Assembly: GCF_001953885.1 (NCBI RefSeq) | Contig: NZ_MQUS01000016.1 | Span: 6,898-70,897 of the forward strand | Source: Streptomyces sp. IMTB 2501 | GTDB taxonomy: Bacteria > Actinomycetota > Actinomycetes > Streptomycetales > Streptomycetaceae | Direction of reading: 5' to 3' | Length of the DNA stretch: 64,000 bases | In this document: positions 24,067-32,297 of the stretch, one piece after another | Numbering within the stretch: the first letter of the stretch is position 1 | Layout of the letters: each line of letters begins with the position of its first letter | Translations under genes and position numbers: made by a program | Notes under the pieces: model-generated | Database searches by the model: none | Told to the model about the DNA's origin: nothing | What the model saw: only the letters and a program-made list of their open reading frames with translations

Positions 24067-27000
24067 CTACCGGTCGCCGACCGCCGCCGACCGAAGCAGC
24101 CGGCCCCGCTCGAAGGCCCCGTCGTAGACCTCCGGAGGCAGCTGCGCCCGGACGGCCCGCACGGTGCCGGCGACATCGGGGTCGCCCTGGGGTGCGGCGC
24201 CCCGCAGACCGGTGCCCGCGCCGAGCAGCACGGCCGCCCGCTCGGGGCTCTCGGCGACGGACGCCAGCGCCTCGGCGCACTCGGCGAGTTCGAGGTGGCC
24301 CGGTCCCTCGCCGGCCAGTCCCGTCGCCTGCGTGAACCACTCGCGGGCCTCCTCCGCCCGTCCCTCGGCGGCGGCCGCGCGCCCCAGGCCGATGAGGATG
24401 CGCACGGTCTCGCCCACCCCGAACCAGCCGGCGGCACAGGCCCGCAGGCCTTCCTCGTAGTGCCCACGCGCGCGCTTGGGATCACCCGACAGCCGGGCCA
24501 CGTCACCGAGACCTCTGCGCGCGCCCGCCGCCTTGTCCCGGGCCCCGGCGGTGCGGGCGAGCGTCAGCGCCCGCTCGAAGTCCGCCGCGGCCCGCTCCGG
24601 CTGCCCCTGGCGCAGCAGCACGGTGGCGCGGCTGCGCAGCAGGTCGGCCATCTCCTCCGGCGCGGCCAGCTCCGCGACGTACCCGAGCCCCTCGTCCAGC
24701 AGCTCCAGGGCGCGCCGTGGTGCGCCGCGCAGCCCGTGGTACATCCCCAGCGGGTCGAGACAGTTGGCCATGCCCCAGCGGTCCCCGGTGCCGCGGAACC
24801 CCTCCAGCCCCCGCGCGAAGCACTCCTCGGCCTCCCGGGCACGGCCCGCGAACTGCTCCTGGTAGCCGAGTCCCACGTCCAGCAGCGCACGCGCCCACGG
24901 GTCGTCGCCGGCCTGCGTCACAGCCCGCTCGTCGGTGTGCGGCTGCGGGCCCGCCACGATCGACCACAGCACCAGGACGAACGGCATCCGCAGGGGCCCC
25001 TCGTACGCGGCGAGGAGGGCGTCCACGCGCGCGACGAGGTCGTCCCGGGCGACTCCATCACCACCTTCGTCCCCGTCTCCGGCGAGCGTGTTCATTGCGC
25101 ACAGGACGTACTCCTCGACCAGGCCCGGCGGGGGTGCGTCGCCGACGGCGGCCAGCAGGGCGCGGGCGAGCGGCACCTGTTCGCCGTGCAGCCCGCGCAG
25201 CCGCCAGAACCAGGACAGTACGGCCATCAGCCGCAGCGCTTGCGCGGTGTCGGTGCCCGTGAGGTGGCGCAGGGCGGCGTCCAGGTTCGCGTGCTCGGCG
25301 GCCAGCCGGGCCAGCCAGGGCAGTTGGTCGCCGCCGCGCAGCAACGGCTCGGCGCGCTCGGCGAGCCGCAGACAGTAGGCGGCGTGCGCGTCCCGCAGCG
25401 CCGGGCCGTCGGTGACGTGCTCGGCGGCGAAGGCGCGGAGGGTCTCCAGCATCCGGTAACGCCCCTCGGACACCTCCAGGAACGACTTCTCCACCAGCGA
25501 CGCCAGCAGATCCTCCGGATACGGCACCCCGCACACGGCCTCCACCGCGTCCGCCGTGGCACCCCCCGGGAACACGGTCAGCCGCCCGGCCAGCTCCCGT
25601 TCCTCCTCGTCCAGCAGGTCCCAGCTCCACTCCACGACGGCCCGCAGCGTGCGATGGCGGGGCGCCTTGGTGCGGTCGCCGCGGGACAGCAGCCGGAAGC
25701 GGTCGTCCAGGCGGTCCGCCAGCTCCTGCGCGTCCAGCGTGCGCAGCCGGGCCGCGGCCAGCTCGATGGCCAGCGGCAGCCCGTCCAGGGCCCGGCAGAT
25801 GTCCGGTACGCGCGCGTGGCCGTCGAAACCGGGGCGCACCGCGCGGGCACGGTCGAGGAACAGCCGCTCGGCGGGCTCCGGCGGTAGCGCGGGCACCGGT
25901 ACCAGCACCTCGCCGGTGATGCCGAGGGCCTCCCGGCCGGTGGCGAGGATCCGCACCCCGGGGCAGCAGCCGAGCAGCAGCGTGACGACCCGCGCGGCGT
26001 CCTCCACGAGGTGCTCGCAGTTGTCCAGTACCAGCAGCACCTCCCGGTCCTCCAGCGCGGCCAGCAGCCGCCCGGCGCTGTCGGTCGTCGCGGTACGCAG
26101 GCCCTCCCGGACCCCGAGGGCGGCGAGCATCACGTACGGGATCCGGGTGCCGTCGGTGAGCGGGGCCAGCTCGACGAGACACGCGTCGGCGCGGGCGCGG
26201 ACGGCTTCGAGCGCGAGCCGGGTCTTGCCCGCCCCGCCGGGTCCGGTCAGCGTGACCAGCCGGGTGTCGGCGAGGAGTGCGGTGATACGGGCCAGTTCGG
26301 CGTCCCGGCCGACGAAGCGGGTCAGCTGGGCCGGGAGCCGCAGCCGAGGCCGGCCGGCCTCGGCACCCCGCAGCAGCTCCAGGTGCAGGGCCGCCAGTTC
26401 CGGCGACGGATCCGCGCCCAGTTCGTCGGCGAGCGCGCGCCGGGCCTCCTCGTACACCGTGAGCGCCTCGGCGGGCCGCCCGGCCGCGTGCAGGGCCCGC
26501 ATCAGCTGCCCGTAGAGCCGCTCGCTCAGCGGCTGCTCGGCCAGCAGCGAGCGCAGCTCGGGCACCAGCTCCGGCCCGCCGCCCAGGGCGAGGTCGGCCT
26601 CGGCCCGGTCCTGTACGGCGGCCAGCCGCAGCTCTTCCAGGCGTGCGCTGTCGGCGTGCGCGTCCGGCAGGTCGGGCAGCGCGGGGCCGCGCCACAGGGC
26701 GAGCGCCTCGCGCAGCCGGGCCGCGGCACCCTCTGGGTCGCCGGCGGCGAGAGCCTCGCGTCCCTCGCGGGCCAGCCGTTCGAAGCGGTGGGCGTCGACG
26801 CGGTCGGCGGGGACGTCGATCCGGTAACCGGCCGGTCCCGCCTCGATCGTGGTGTGCGGGGCCAGCCGCCTGCGCAGCCGGGAGATCTGCGACTGCAGGG
26901 CGCCCGCCGCTCCGGCGGGCGGCTCGGCGCCGTACAGGCCGTCGGTCAGCCGCTCCGTGGAGACCGGGCGGCCGGCGTCCAGGAGCAGCAGCGTGAGCAG

Positions 27001-27084
27001 GGCGCGGGGGCGGGGGCCGCCGGGGTCGATCGGGCCGCCGTCGCCGGTACGGATGTCCAGCGGGCCCAGGATGCCGAAGCGCAT
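24067..27084 (-). CDS. SARP-type transcriptional regulator with ATPase and TPR domains
   Basis: A 1005-aa AfsR-like regulator. Residues 1-95 are an OmpR-like winged helix (MRFGILGPLDIR..., RALLTLLLLDAGRPVSTERL), about 95-245 the bacterial transcriptional-activator (BTAD) domain, about 265-530 an NB-ARC-type ATPase (Walker A LTGPGGAGKTRLALE near 280, Walker B VLLVLDNCEHL), and the remainder TPR-like helices. AfsR-class proteins activate secondary-metabolite or stress promoters after ATP-dependent assembly. ATG at 27084 is preferred over an upstream frame because the winged helix begins there. The only same-strand gene downstream is the flavoprotein monooxygenase. Inferred role: a pathway-type activator, possibly of that gene. 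Confidence 0.9.
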   Translation of the reverse strand: MRFGILGPLDIRTGDGGPIDPGGPRPRALLTLLLLDAGRPVSTERLTDGLYGAEPPAGAAGALQSQISRLRRRLAPHTTIEAGPAGYRIDVPADRVDAHRFERLAREGREALAAGDPEGAAARLREALALWRGPALPDLPDAHADSARLEELRLAAVQDRAEADLALGGGPELVPELRSLLAEQPLSERLYGQLMRALHAAGRPAEALTVYEEARRALADELGADPSPELAALHLELLRGAEAGRPRLRLPAQLTRFVGRDAELARITALLADTRLVTLTGPGGAGKTRLALEAVRARADACLVELAPLTDGTRIPYVMLAALGVREGLRTATTDSAGRLLAALEDREVLLVLDNCEHLVEDAARVVTLLLGCCPGVRILATGREALGITGEVLVPVPALPPEPAERLFLDRARAVRPGFDGHARVPDICRALDGLPLAIELAAARLRTLDAQELADRLDDRFRLLSRGDRTKAPRHRTLRAVVEWSWDLLDEEERELAGRLTVFPGGATADAVEAVCGVPYPEDLLASLVEKSFLEVSEGRYRMLETLRAFAAEHVTDGPALRDAHAAYCLRLAERAEPLLRGGDQLPWLARLAAEHANLDAALRHLTGTDTAQALRLMAVLSWFWRLRGLHGEQVPLARALLAAVGDAPPPGLVEEYVLCAMNTLAGDGDEGGDGVARDDLVARVDALLAAYEGPLRMPFVLVLWSIVAGPQPHTDERAVTQAGDDPWARALLDVGLGYQEQFAGRAREAEECFARGLEGFRGTGDRWGMANCLDPLGMYHGLRGAPRRALELLDEGLGYVAELAAPEEMADLLRSRATVLLRQGQPERAAADFERALTLARTAGARDKAAGARRGLGDVARLSGDPKRARGHYEEGLRACAAGWFGVGETVRILIGLGRAAAAEGRAEEAREWFTQATGLAGEGPGHLELAECAEALASVAESPERAAVLLGAGTGLRGAAPQGDPDVAGTVRAVRAQLPPEVYDGAFERGRLLRSAAVGDR

Positions 27085-27145
27085 TCCCGCGATTCTGGCA
27101 GGTGACCGGGATTTCGGGGGACCGGATTTTCCGGGTACGGCAAAA

Positions 27146-27173
27146 AGCCGGTCCACCCTCAGGTGGACCGGCT
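27146..27173 (-). terminator. rpmB intrinsic terminator
   Basis: On the minus strand an AGCCGGTCCACC stem with its complement and a 4-nt loop is followed by TTTTT. It lies 44 bp past the rpmB stop and is one of the few textbook U-tract terminators in the window. Confidence 0.88.
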
Positions 27174-27216
27174 CAGTGCAGCGAACCAGCAGTGGCCGCG
27201 CGCTCAGCTGTTGGCG

Positions 27217-27402
27217 TCAGCGCGAGACCTTGCCGGCCTTGATGCACGAGGTGCAAGCGTTCACGCGCTTCGGCGTCCCGCCGACCACGGTACGCACACG
27301 CTGGATGTTCGGGTTCCAGCGGCGGGACGTACGGCGGTGCGAGTGCGAGATGTTGTTGCCGAAGCCCGGCCCCTTGCCGCAGACGTCGCAGTTGGCAGCC
27401 AC
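27217..27402 (-). CDS. rpmB: 50S ribosomal protein L28 (zinc form)
   Basis: A 61-aa L28. MAANCDVCGKGPGFGNNISHSHRRTSRRWNPNIQ is the family core. Cysteine pairs CDVC and CTSC make it the zinc-binding C+ paralogue, used when zinc is plentiful; Streptomyces also has C- copies under Zur control elsewhere. The start is GTG with GGAG 6 bp upstream. It is a single-gene unit divergent from the DhaL-domain gene, with its own terminator. Confidence 0.97.
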   Translation of the reverse strand: MAANCDVCGKGPGFGNNISHSHRRTSRRWNPNIQRVRTVVGGTPKRVNACTSCIKAGKVSR

Positions 27403-27440
27403 GGGTCACTCCAAAGACTTCAGATGCACTTACGGTTAAT

Positions 27441-27454
27441 CCCGGCATGCCGGG
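27441..27454. promoter_or_regulatory. Perfect 14-bp palindrome upstream of rpmB
   Basis: CCCGGCATGCCGGG lies 38 bp upstream of the rpmB start, in the rpmB leader or promoter. It could be an operator or a small leader hairpin. No regulator can be assigned, and it does not resemble a Zur box closely. Confidence 0.35.
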
Positions 27455-27659
27455 ATCGAGATCGTACGACCTGAGATCTGAGTGGCGTTGCCAGGGGAAC
27501 AGCCCGATCGGGATCGGGCAACCGGAGCAGCATACAACGGCTGCGCCCGTACAACGAAACTACCATGGCAGCTCAGGGCCCCGCTCCCGGCCCTCTTCCG
27601 GCGGACAGGGGTCCACGGTCTACGCTGCGACCACGTCCAGCCAGTTCAGGGAGGCGCAG

Positions 27660-29342
27660 GTGGCGCAGGTGCCGCAGACATTCCTCGATGCTCTCGCGGT
27701 GCGCACCTGGTGCGGTCTGGCGCTCGCGGCGGTGGGGCGCGCGCGTGCGGAGATCGACGCGATCAACGTCTATCCGGTGGCCGACGGTGACACCGGAACG
27801 AATCTCTACCTCACCCTGGAGTCGGCGGCCACGGCCGTGGAGGCGGTGTTCGCCGGGTACGAGACGGGCGCCGGGGAGCCGTCCCTCGCGGACGCCTCGC
27901 ACGCGATGGCCCACGGGGCCCTCATCGGGGCCCGGGGCAACTCCGGGACCATCCTGGCGCAGCTGCTGCGGGGCATGGCCCAGGTATTCGCCGACGACGC
28001 CGGGCGTGAGGCGCCGCGCATCGACGGCGCCGGGCTGCGGCTGGCGCTGCGGCGGGCCGCGGACTCCGCCCGGCAGGCCGTGGCCCACCCCGTGGAGGGC
28101 ACGGTGCTGACGGTCGCCTCGGCCGCCGCCGAGGCCGCCGAAGGGGCCGAGGGCGACTGCGGGACGATCGCGCGGGCGGCCTACGAGGGTGCGCGGACGG
28201 CCCTGGCGGCCACACCGGAGCAGCTGGCCGTGCTCGGCCGGGCCGGGGTGGTCGACGCGGGGGGGCAGGGGCTCGTGGCGGTGCTCGGTGCGCTGGTGGA
28301 GGCGTTCACGGGGGAGGCGGTACGGGAGACGCCGACCGTTCCGGAGGCCGTTTCCGGCGGGCACGCGCGCGTGGAGCCCGTTTCCGACGCCGACCTCTGC
28401 GCCGAAAGGTCCGACGACGGCGGGCCCGCCTACGAGGTGATCTATCTCCTGGAGGCCGACGACCCGGCCGTGGCCCGGCTCCGGGCCCGCCTCGACGCCC
28501 TCGGCGACTCCCTGGTGGTGGTCGGCGGCGACGGGCTGTGGAACGTCCATGTGCACGTCGACGACGCGGGCGCCGCCGTGGAGGCGGGCGTCGAGGCCGG
28601 ACGGCCGTACCGGATCCGGATCACCCACTTCGGGCTCGGCGACGCGCACACCGGCGGCGAGCGGCTCCCGCGCGAGCGCGTCCAGCGGGCCGTCGTCGCC
28701 GTCGTACCGGGCGAGGGCCTGGCCGGGCTGTACAGCGAGGCGGGCGCCACGACCGTCCTCGCGCGCCCCGGGGAGCCGCCCGCCAGCGGGGAGCTGGTGC
28801 AGGCGCTGCGGCGCGCCCACGCGCGCGAGGTCGTCCTGCTGCCCAACGACGCCGAGCTGCGCCATACGGCCGCCGCGGCCGCCGAGCAGGCCCGCACCGA
28901 GGGCATCCGGGTGGCCCTGATCCCGACCCGCTCGGCGGTCCAGGGCATCGCCGCGCTCGCCGTGCACGAGTCGGAGCGCCGGTTCGACGAGGACGTCGTC
29001 CAGATGACCGCCGCGGCGGGCGCCACCCGGTACGCCGAGGTCGTCGTCGCCGAACACGAGTCCTGGACGACGGCCGGCATCTGCCAGGCCGGGGACGTGC
29101 TCGGGCTGATCGACGGCGACGTGGCGGTCATCGGCCCCGAGGTCACCGCCACCGCCGCGACCGTCCTGGACCGCATGCTCCAGGCCGGCGGCGAGCTGGT
29201 CACCCTCGTCGTCGGCGACGAGGCCCCCGAGACCATCGCCGAGCACCTGGAGGCACGCGTACGGGAGTCCTACCTCGCCGTGGACACCGTGGTGTACCGG
29301 GGCGGCCGGCAGGGGACGCTGCTGCTCATCGGCGTGGAGTGA
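27660..29342 (+). CDS. DhaL-domain kinase subunit (FakA/YloV-like)
   Basis: A 560-aa DAK2-domain protein. The N-terminal DhaL domain has the Mg-ATP loop INVYPVADGDTGTNLY at about 35-50 and HGALIGARGNSGTILAQLLRG. The middle and C-terminal parts (AVVAVVPGEGLAGLYSEAGA, VVLLPNDAELRHTA) match the FakA/YloV arrangement. FakA phosphorylates fatty acids bound to FakB (DegV) proteins for incorporation into phospholipids. GGGAGG precedes the GTG at 27660; a GTG three codons on is an alternative. No fakB gene is in the window. The fatty-acid role is inferred from the family; glycerone kinase activity is unlikely. Confidence 0.87.
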   Translation: MAQVPQTFLDALAVRTWCGLALAAVGRARAEIDAINVYPVADGDTGTNLYLTLESAATAVEAVFAGYETGAGEPSLADASHAMAHGALIGARGNSGTILAQLLRGMAQVFADDAGREAPRIDGAGLRLALRRAADSARQAVAHPVEGTVLTVASAAAEAAEGAEGDCGTIARAAYEGARTALAATPEQLAVLGRAGVVDAGGQGLVAVLGALVEAFTGEAVRETPTVPEAVSGGHARVEPVSDADLCAERSDDGGPAYEVIYLLEADDPAVARLRARLDALGDSLVVVGGDGLWNVHVHVDDAGAAVEAGVEAGRPYRIRITHFGLGDAHTGGERLPRERVQRAVVAVVPGEGLAGLYSEAGATTVLARPGEPPASGELVQALRRAHAREVVLLPNDAELRHTAAAAAEQARTEGIRVALIPTRSAVQGIAALAVHESERRFDEDVVQMTAAAGATRYAEVVVAEHESWTTAGICQAGDVLGLIDGDVAVIGPEVTATAATVLDRMLQAGGELVTLVVGDEAPETIAEHLEARVRESYLAVDTVVYRGGRQGTLLLIGVE

Positions 29343-29354
29343 CCCGACACCGCC

Positions 29355-32297
29355 TCACTGTTCGAGCAACTGGGCTGCCTCCGCCCGCCGGGCCCGTACG
29401 GTCTCGTCCGCGTCGTCGGTGTCCTCGTAGGCCGCGAGTACGGAACGCGCGCGTGCCGCCGCCTCCGCGGGCCGGCCGAGGTCGGCCGCCAGCCAGCCGG
29501 CGGCGAGTTCGGCGCCGGTACGGTCGTGCAGCCCGTCCGCGCCCAGGGTGCCGAACAGCGCGGCCGCCCGCTCCAGCTGGACCAGCGCCGCCTCGAACGC
29601 GGCCCGGATCACGCCGTCTTCGGCCTCCTCGGCCACCGAGCGGGCCAGCAGATCGCCGAACTGGCTGTGAGTGTGGGCCAGTTCGATGCCGAGCTGCTCC
29701 CGGGCCACCGGGTCCGCGGCGGCCTCCAGCGCCCGCTCGCACTCCCGTACCGCCTCCGCCATCAGCTCGCGCGCACCCTCGGCTGCACCGTCCCCGCGCA
29801 GCGCCAGCCAGCCACGGGCCCGCAACGAGCGGACGCGGAAAGGCGCGTTGCCCAGCGCGTGCCACAGCTCGCCCGCACGCGCGTAGGCCCGATCCGCCTC
29901 CTCCAGCAGACCGGCCTTGCTCAGGGACTCGCCCGCGAGATGGGCGAGCGTGGCGTGGTCCTGCTGCTCGGGCCAGAGCCGGGCGATCTCGGCCGCGCGC
30001 AGCCGGTGTTCGGCGGCCGCGCGGTGGTCGCCCAGCTCGCTCAGGCAGTCGCCGAGCCACCACCGTGCCTGGACGACGGCCCCGTCGCCGTGCGTCTGGG
30101 CGGACAGGTCGGCCAGCGCCGACTCCAGCACCTCGGCGGCCTCCGCGCAGCGGCCCTGGCGCAGCAGCAGCCCGCCCAGTTGCTGTCGCGCCCAGCCGCC
30201 CAGCGCGCTTCCCCCGGAGGGGGTACCCCCGGCGCCCGCCTCGTCGGCCCAGTGCGCGGCCTCCCAGGCGTGCTCGGCGGCCTCGGCGACCGCACCCCGC
30301 GCGCCGACGATCTCCGCGAGCTGCAGATGCAGCTGCGCCCGCCCGACCGGCTCCACGTACGGCCCGCCGTGCTCCAGGGCGGAGCGCAGCGCCCGCTCGG
30401 CCCCGGCCGGGTCGCCGGCCTGATGGGCGAGGGCGGCCACCTGCGCCTCGTACTCCACCGCGAACCACGGCAGCCCGGCGCTCACGTACCCGTCGACCGC
30501 CCGCCGGAACAGCTCCGCTGCCCGGTCGCCGTCCCCGCGCAGCAGCGCCAGCTCGGCGAGCATCCCGCGCGCCTCCGCGTCCCGGGCGGCCAGCCGTACG
30601 TCGTCCGCGACCCGCCCCCCGACCAGTGCGAGCACCTCGCGCACGGCCTGCTCGGCCCGGGCGAGGCCCTCCGTGACGGCCGCCTCGCCGGATCCGTCGT
30701 GCACGCACCGCATCAGGATCCGGGCGCGGCTCATCACCACCGAGGCCGTCTGCCGTACGCCGGTGGCCTCGTCGGCGTACAGCGCGAGGGCCTCGTCGTA
30801 CAGTCCGGTGACCGCTTCCAGAGCGGCGTCCACCTCGCCCGCCAGGGCGCGGACGTACGTGGCACGCGCGCGTGCCGCCAGTGCCTCGCCGAGGTCGCCC
30901 GCCTCCGTGTACAGCGCCGCCGCCCGCTCGAACAGCTCGACGCCCTCGGGGCCGCTGGCCATCGCCTCGTGGTCGGCGATCTCCGCGCGGTCGCGTGGCG
31001 CCGGCTCGGTGCCGCGCGCGGCCCGCGCGACCGCGGCCCAGGCCTCAAGGGCGTGCGGCTGCAGCGTCTCGGACAGCCGCCGTGCCTCGGCGAGCAGCGC
31101 CGCCAGGTCGGGCGTGTCCGCGGCCTCGGCCACCGGTGGCGCGGCCGCCGGTGGCGGCGCGGGGCGCACCGTACGCACGCCCAGCGGCAGCCGGTCCACC
31201 AGCGGCTGCTGCGCCATCCGCGCGCGGGTCCGCTCACCGACATTCGACGTGCCGTTGCGCCGGTCGAACCGCTCGGCCAGCTCCAGCGCCTCCTTACGCG
31301 CGTGCCCGGCGAGTTCCCCCGCGGTCCAGGACCGCCCGGCCGGCCCCGGCACCCGCTGTCCGGCGAGTCCCAGCCCGGTCAGCCGGTCCATCAGCAGCGC
31401 CACCACGGCCAGGAAGTCCAGCCGGCTGCGCGGATGCCCGGTGTCCGTGAAGTACGCCGGACGCTCGGCGAGCAGCTCCAGGCCGCGCGCCTCGTTGCCG
31501 GTCAGCGCGCAGAACTCCACATGGTCGGCGTACGCGCCGCGCATCGACTCCATCGGGCGGACGAGCCGGAAGCCCCGCAGATGGTGGGCGCGCGCCTCGT
31601 CCGCGCGCCCAAGGCGCAGCAGCGGAGCCAGCGAGGACGCCAGCACGGTGTGCGGTTCGTGCGCGCAGGCGAACTCGCCCTCCAGCACCGGCCGCCACAG
31701 TTCCAGCGCCTGCGCGTCCCGGCCGCGCGTGACCTGCCAGATGCCCTGCGCGTGCAGCTCGCACGCGTGGCAGTCGGCCATCGCGTCCCGGTCCGCGGCG
31801 AGCCACGCCGAGTACGCCCGCTCCGCGCGCGGCACGTCCCCGGTGTGCTCGGCCACACTGAACTCAGCGCTGTGCACGGCCCGTTCGGAGTGCCCGGCGA
31901 GCCGGTAGCGGTGCGCCATCTCGCCGAGCCACTTCTCGATCGAGGCGAGCGGGATGTGCGGCTGGTCCAGCATGCCCGCCGACATCCACTTGAAGACCCA
32001 GTGCAGCGAGTGCGCCTCGTACTCGTCGAAGTCCTCCGGCCGTTCGTCCCACATGCGCAGCAGCCGCGCGAACGGGACGAACATCTTGTCCTTCTCGGAG
32101 CTGTAGTTGTAGACCTTCAGCTGGTGTCCGAGCGCCTCGATCACGGCGAGCGGGATGTTCAGCAGCTCGGCCTCGGCGAGCAGCTGCTCCGCGCGCGCGT
32201 TGCGGGCCGGACCCTCCGGCCGCCCGGCGTTCTCCTCCAGCGCCCGGCGCAGCGCGTCGAGGTCGGTGATTCCGTCGATTCCGTCGCCGTCACCCAT
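29355..32297 (-). CDS. Large TPR-repeat protein coupled to the Hsp90-like gene
   Basis: A 980-aa, Ala/Glu/Arg-rich, almost wholly helical protein with many TPR-like helix pairs (for example ADEARAHHLRGFRLV, EALAARARATYVRALAGEV, AGLLEEADRAYARAGELWHALG). No enzymatic motif, signal peptide or membrane segment. Its ATG shares its A with the TGA stop of the Hsp90-like gene (TGATG), so translation is coupled and the products are likely made in fixed ratio and may interact. In eukaryotes TPR proteins are standard Hsp90 co-chaperones, but those bind a C-terminal MEEVD not present here. Inferred role: scaffold or client adaptor for the chaperone. Confidence 0.85.
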   Translation of the reverse strand: MGDGDGIDGITDLDALRRALEENAGRPEGPARNARAEQLLAEAELLNIPLAVIEALGHQLKVYNYSSEKDKMFVPFARLLRMWDERPEDFDEYEAHSLHWVFKWMSAGMLDQPHIPLASIEKWLGEMAHRYRLAGHSERAVHSAEFSVAEHTGDVPRAERAYSAWLAADRDAMADCHACELHAQGIWQVTRGRDAQALELWRPVLEGEFACAHEPHTVLASSLAPLLRLGRADEARAHHLRGFRLVRPMESMRGAYADHVEFCALTGNEARGLELLAERPAYFTDTGHPRSRLDFLAVVALLMDRLTGLGLAGQRVPGPAGRSWTAGELAGHARKEALELAERFDRRNGTSNVGERTRARMAQQPLVDRLPLGVRTVRPAPPPAAAPPVAEAADTPDLAALLAEARRLSETLQPHALEAWAAVARAARGTEPAPRDRAEIADHEAMASGPEGVELFERAAALYTEAGDLGEALAARARATYVRALAGEVDAALEAVTGLYDEALALYADEATGVRQTASVVMSRARILMRCVHDGSGEAAVTEGLARAEQAVREVLALVGGRVADDVRLAARDAEARGMLAELALLRGDGDRAAELFRRAVDGYVSAGLPWFAVEYEAQVAALAHQAGDPAGAERALRSALEHGGPYVEPVGRAQLHLQLAEIVGARGAVAEAAEHAWEAAHWADEAGAGGTPSGGSALGGWARQQLGGLLLRQGRCAEAAEVLESALADLSAQTHGDGAVVQARWWLGDCLSELGDHRAAAEHRLRAAEIARLWPEQQDHATLAHLAGESLSKAGLLEEADRAYARAGELWHALGNAPFRVRSLRARGWLALRGDGAAEGARELMAEAVRECERALEAAADPVAREQLGIELAHTHSQFGDLLARSVAEEAEDGVIRAAFEAALVQLERAAALFGTLGADGLHDRTGAELAAGWLAADLGRPAEAAARARSVLAAYEDTDDADETVRARRAEAAQLLEQ

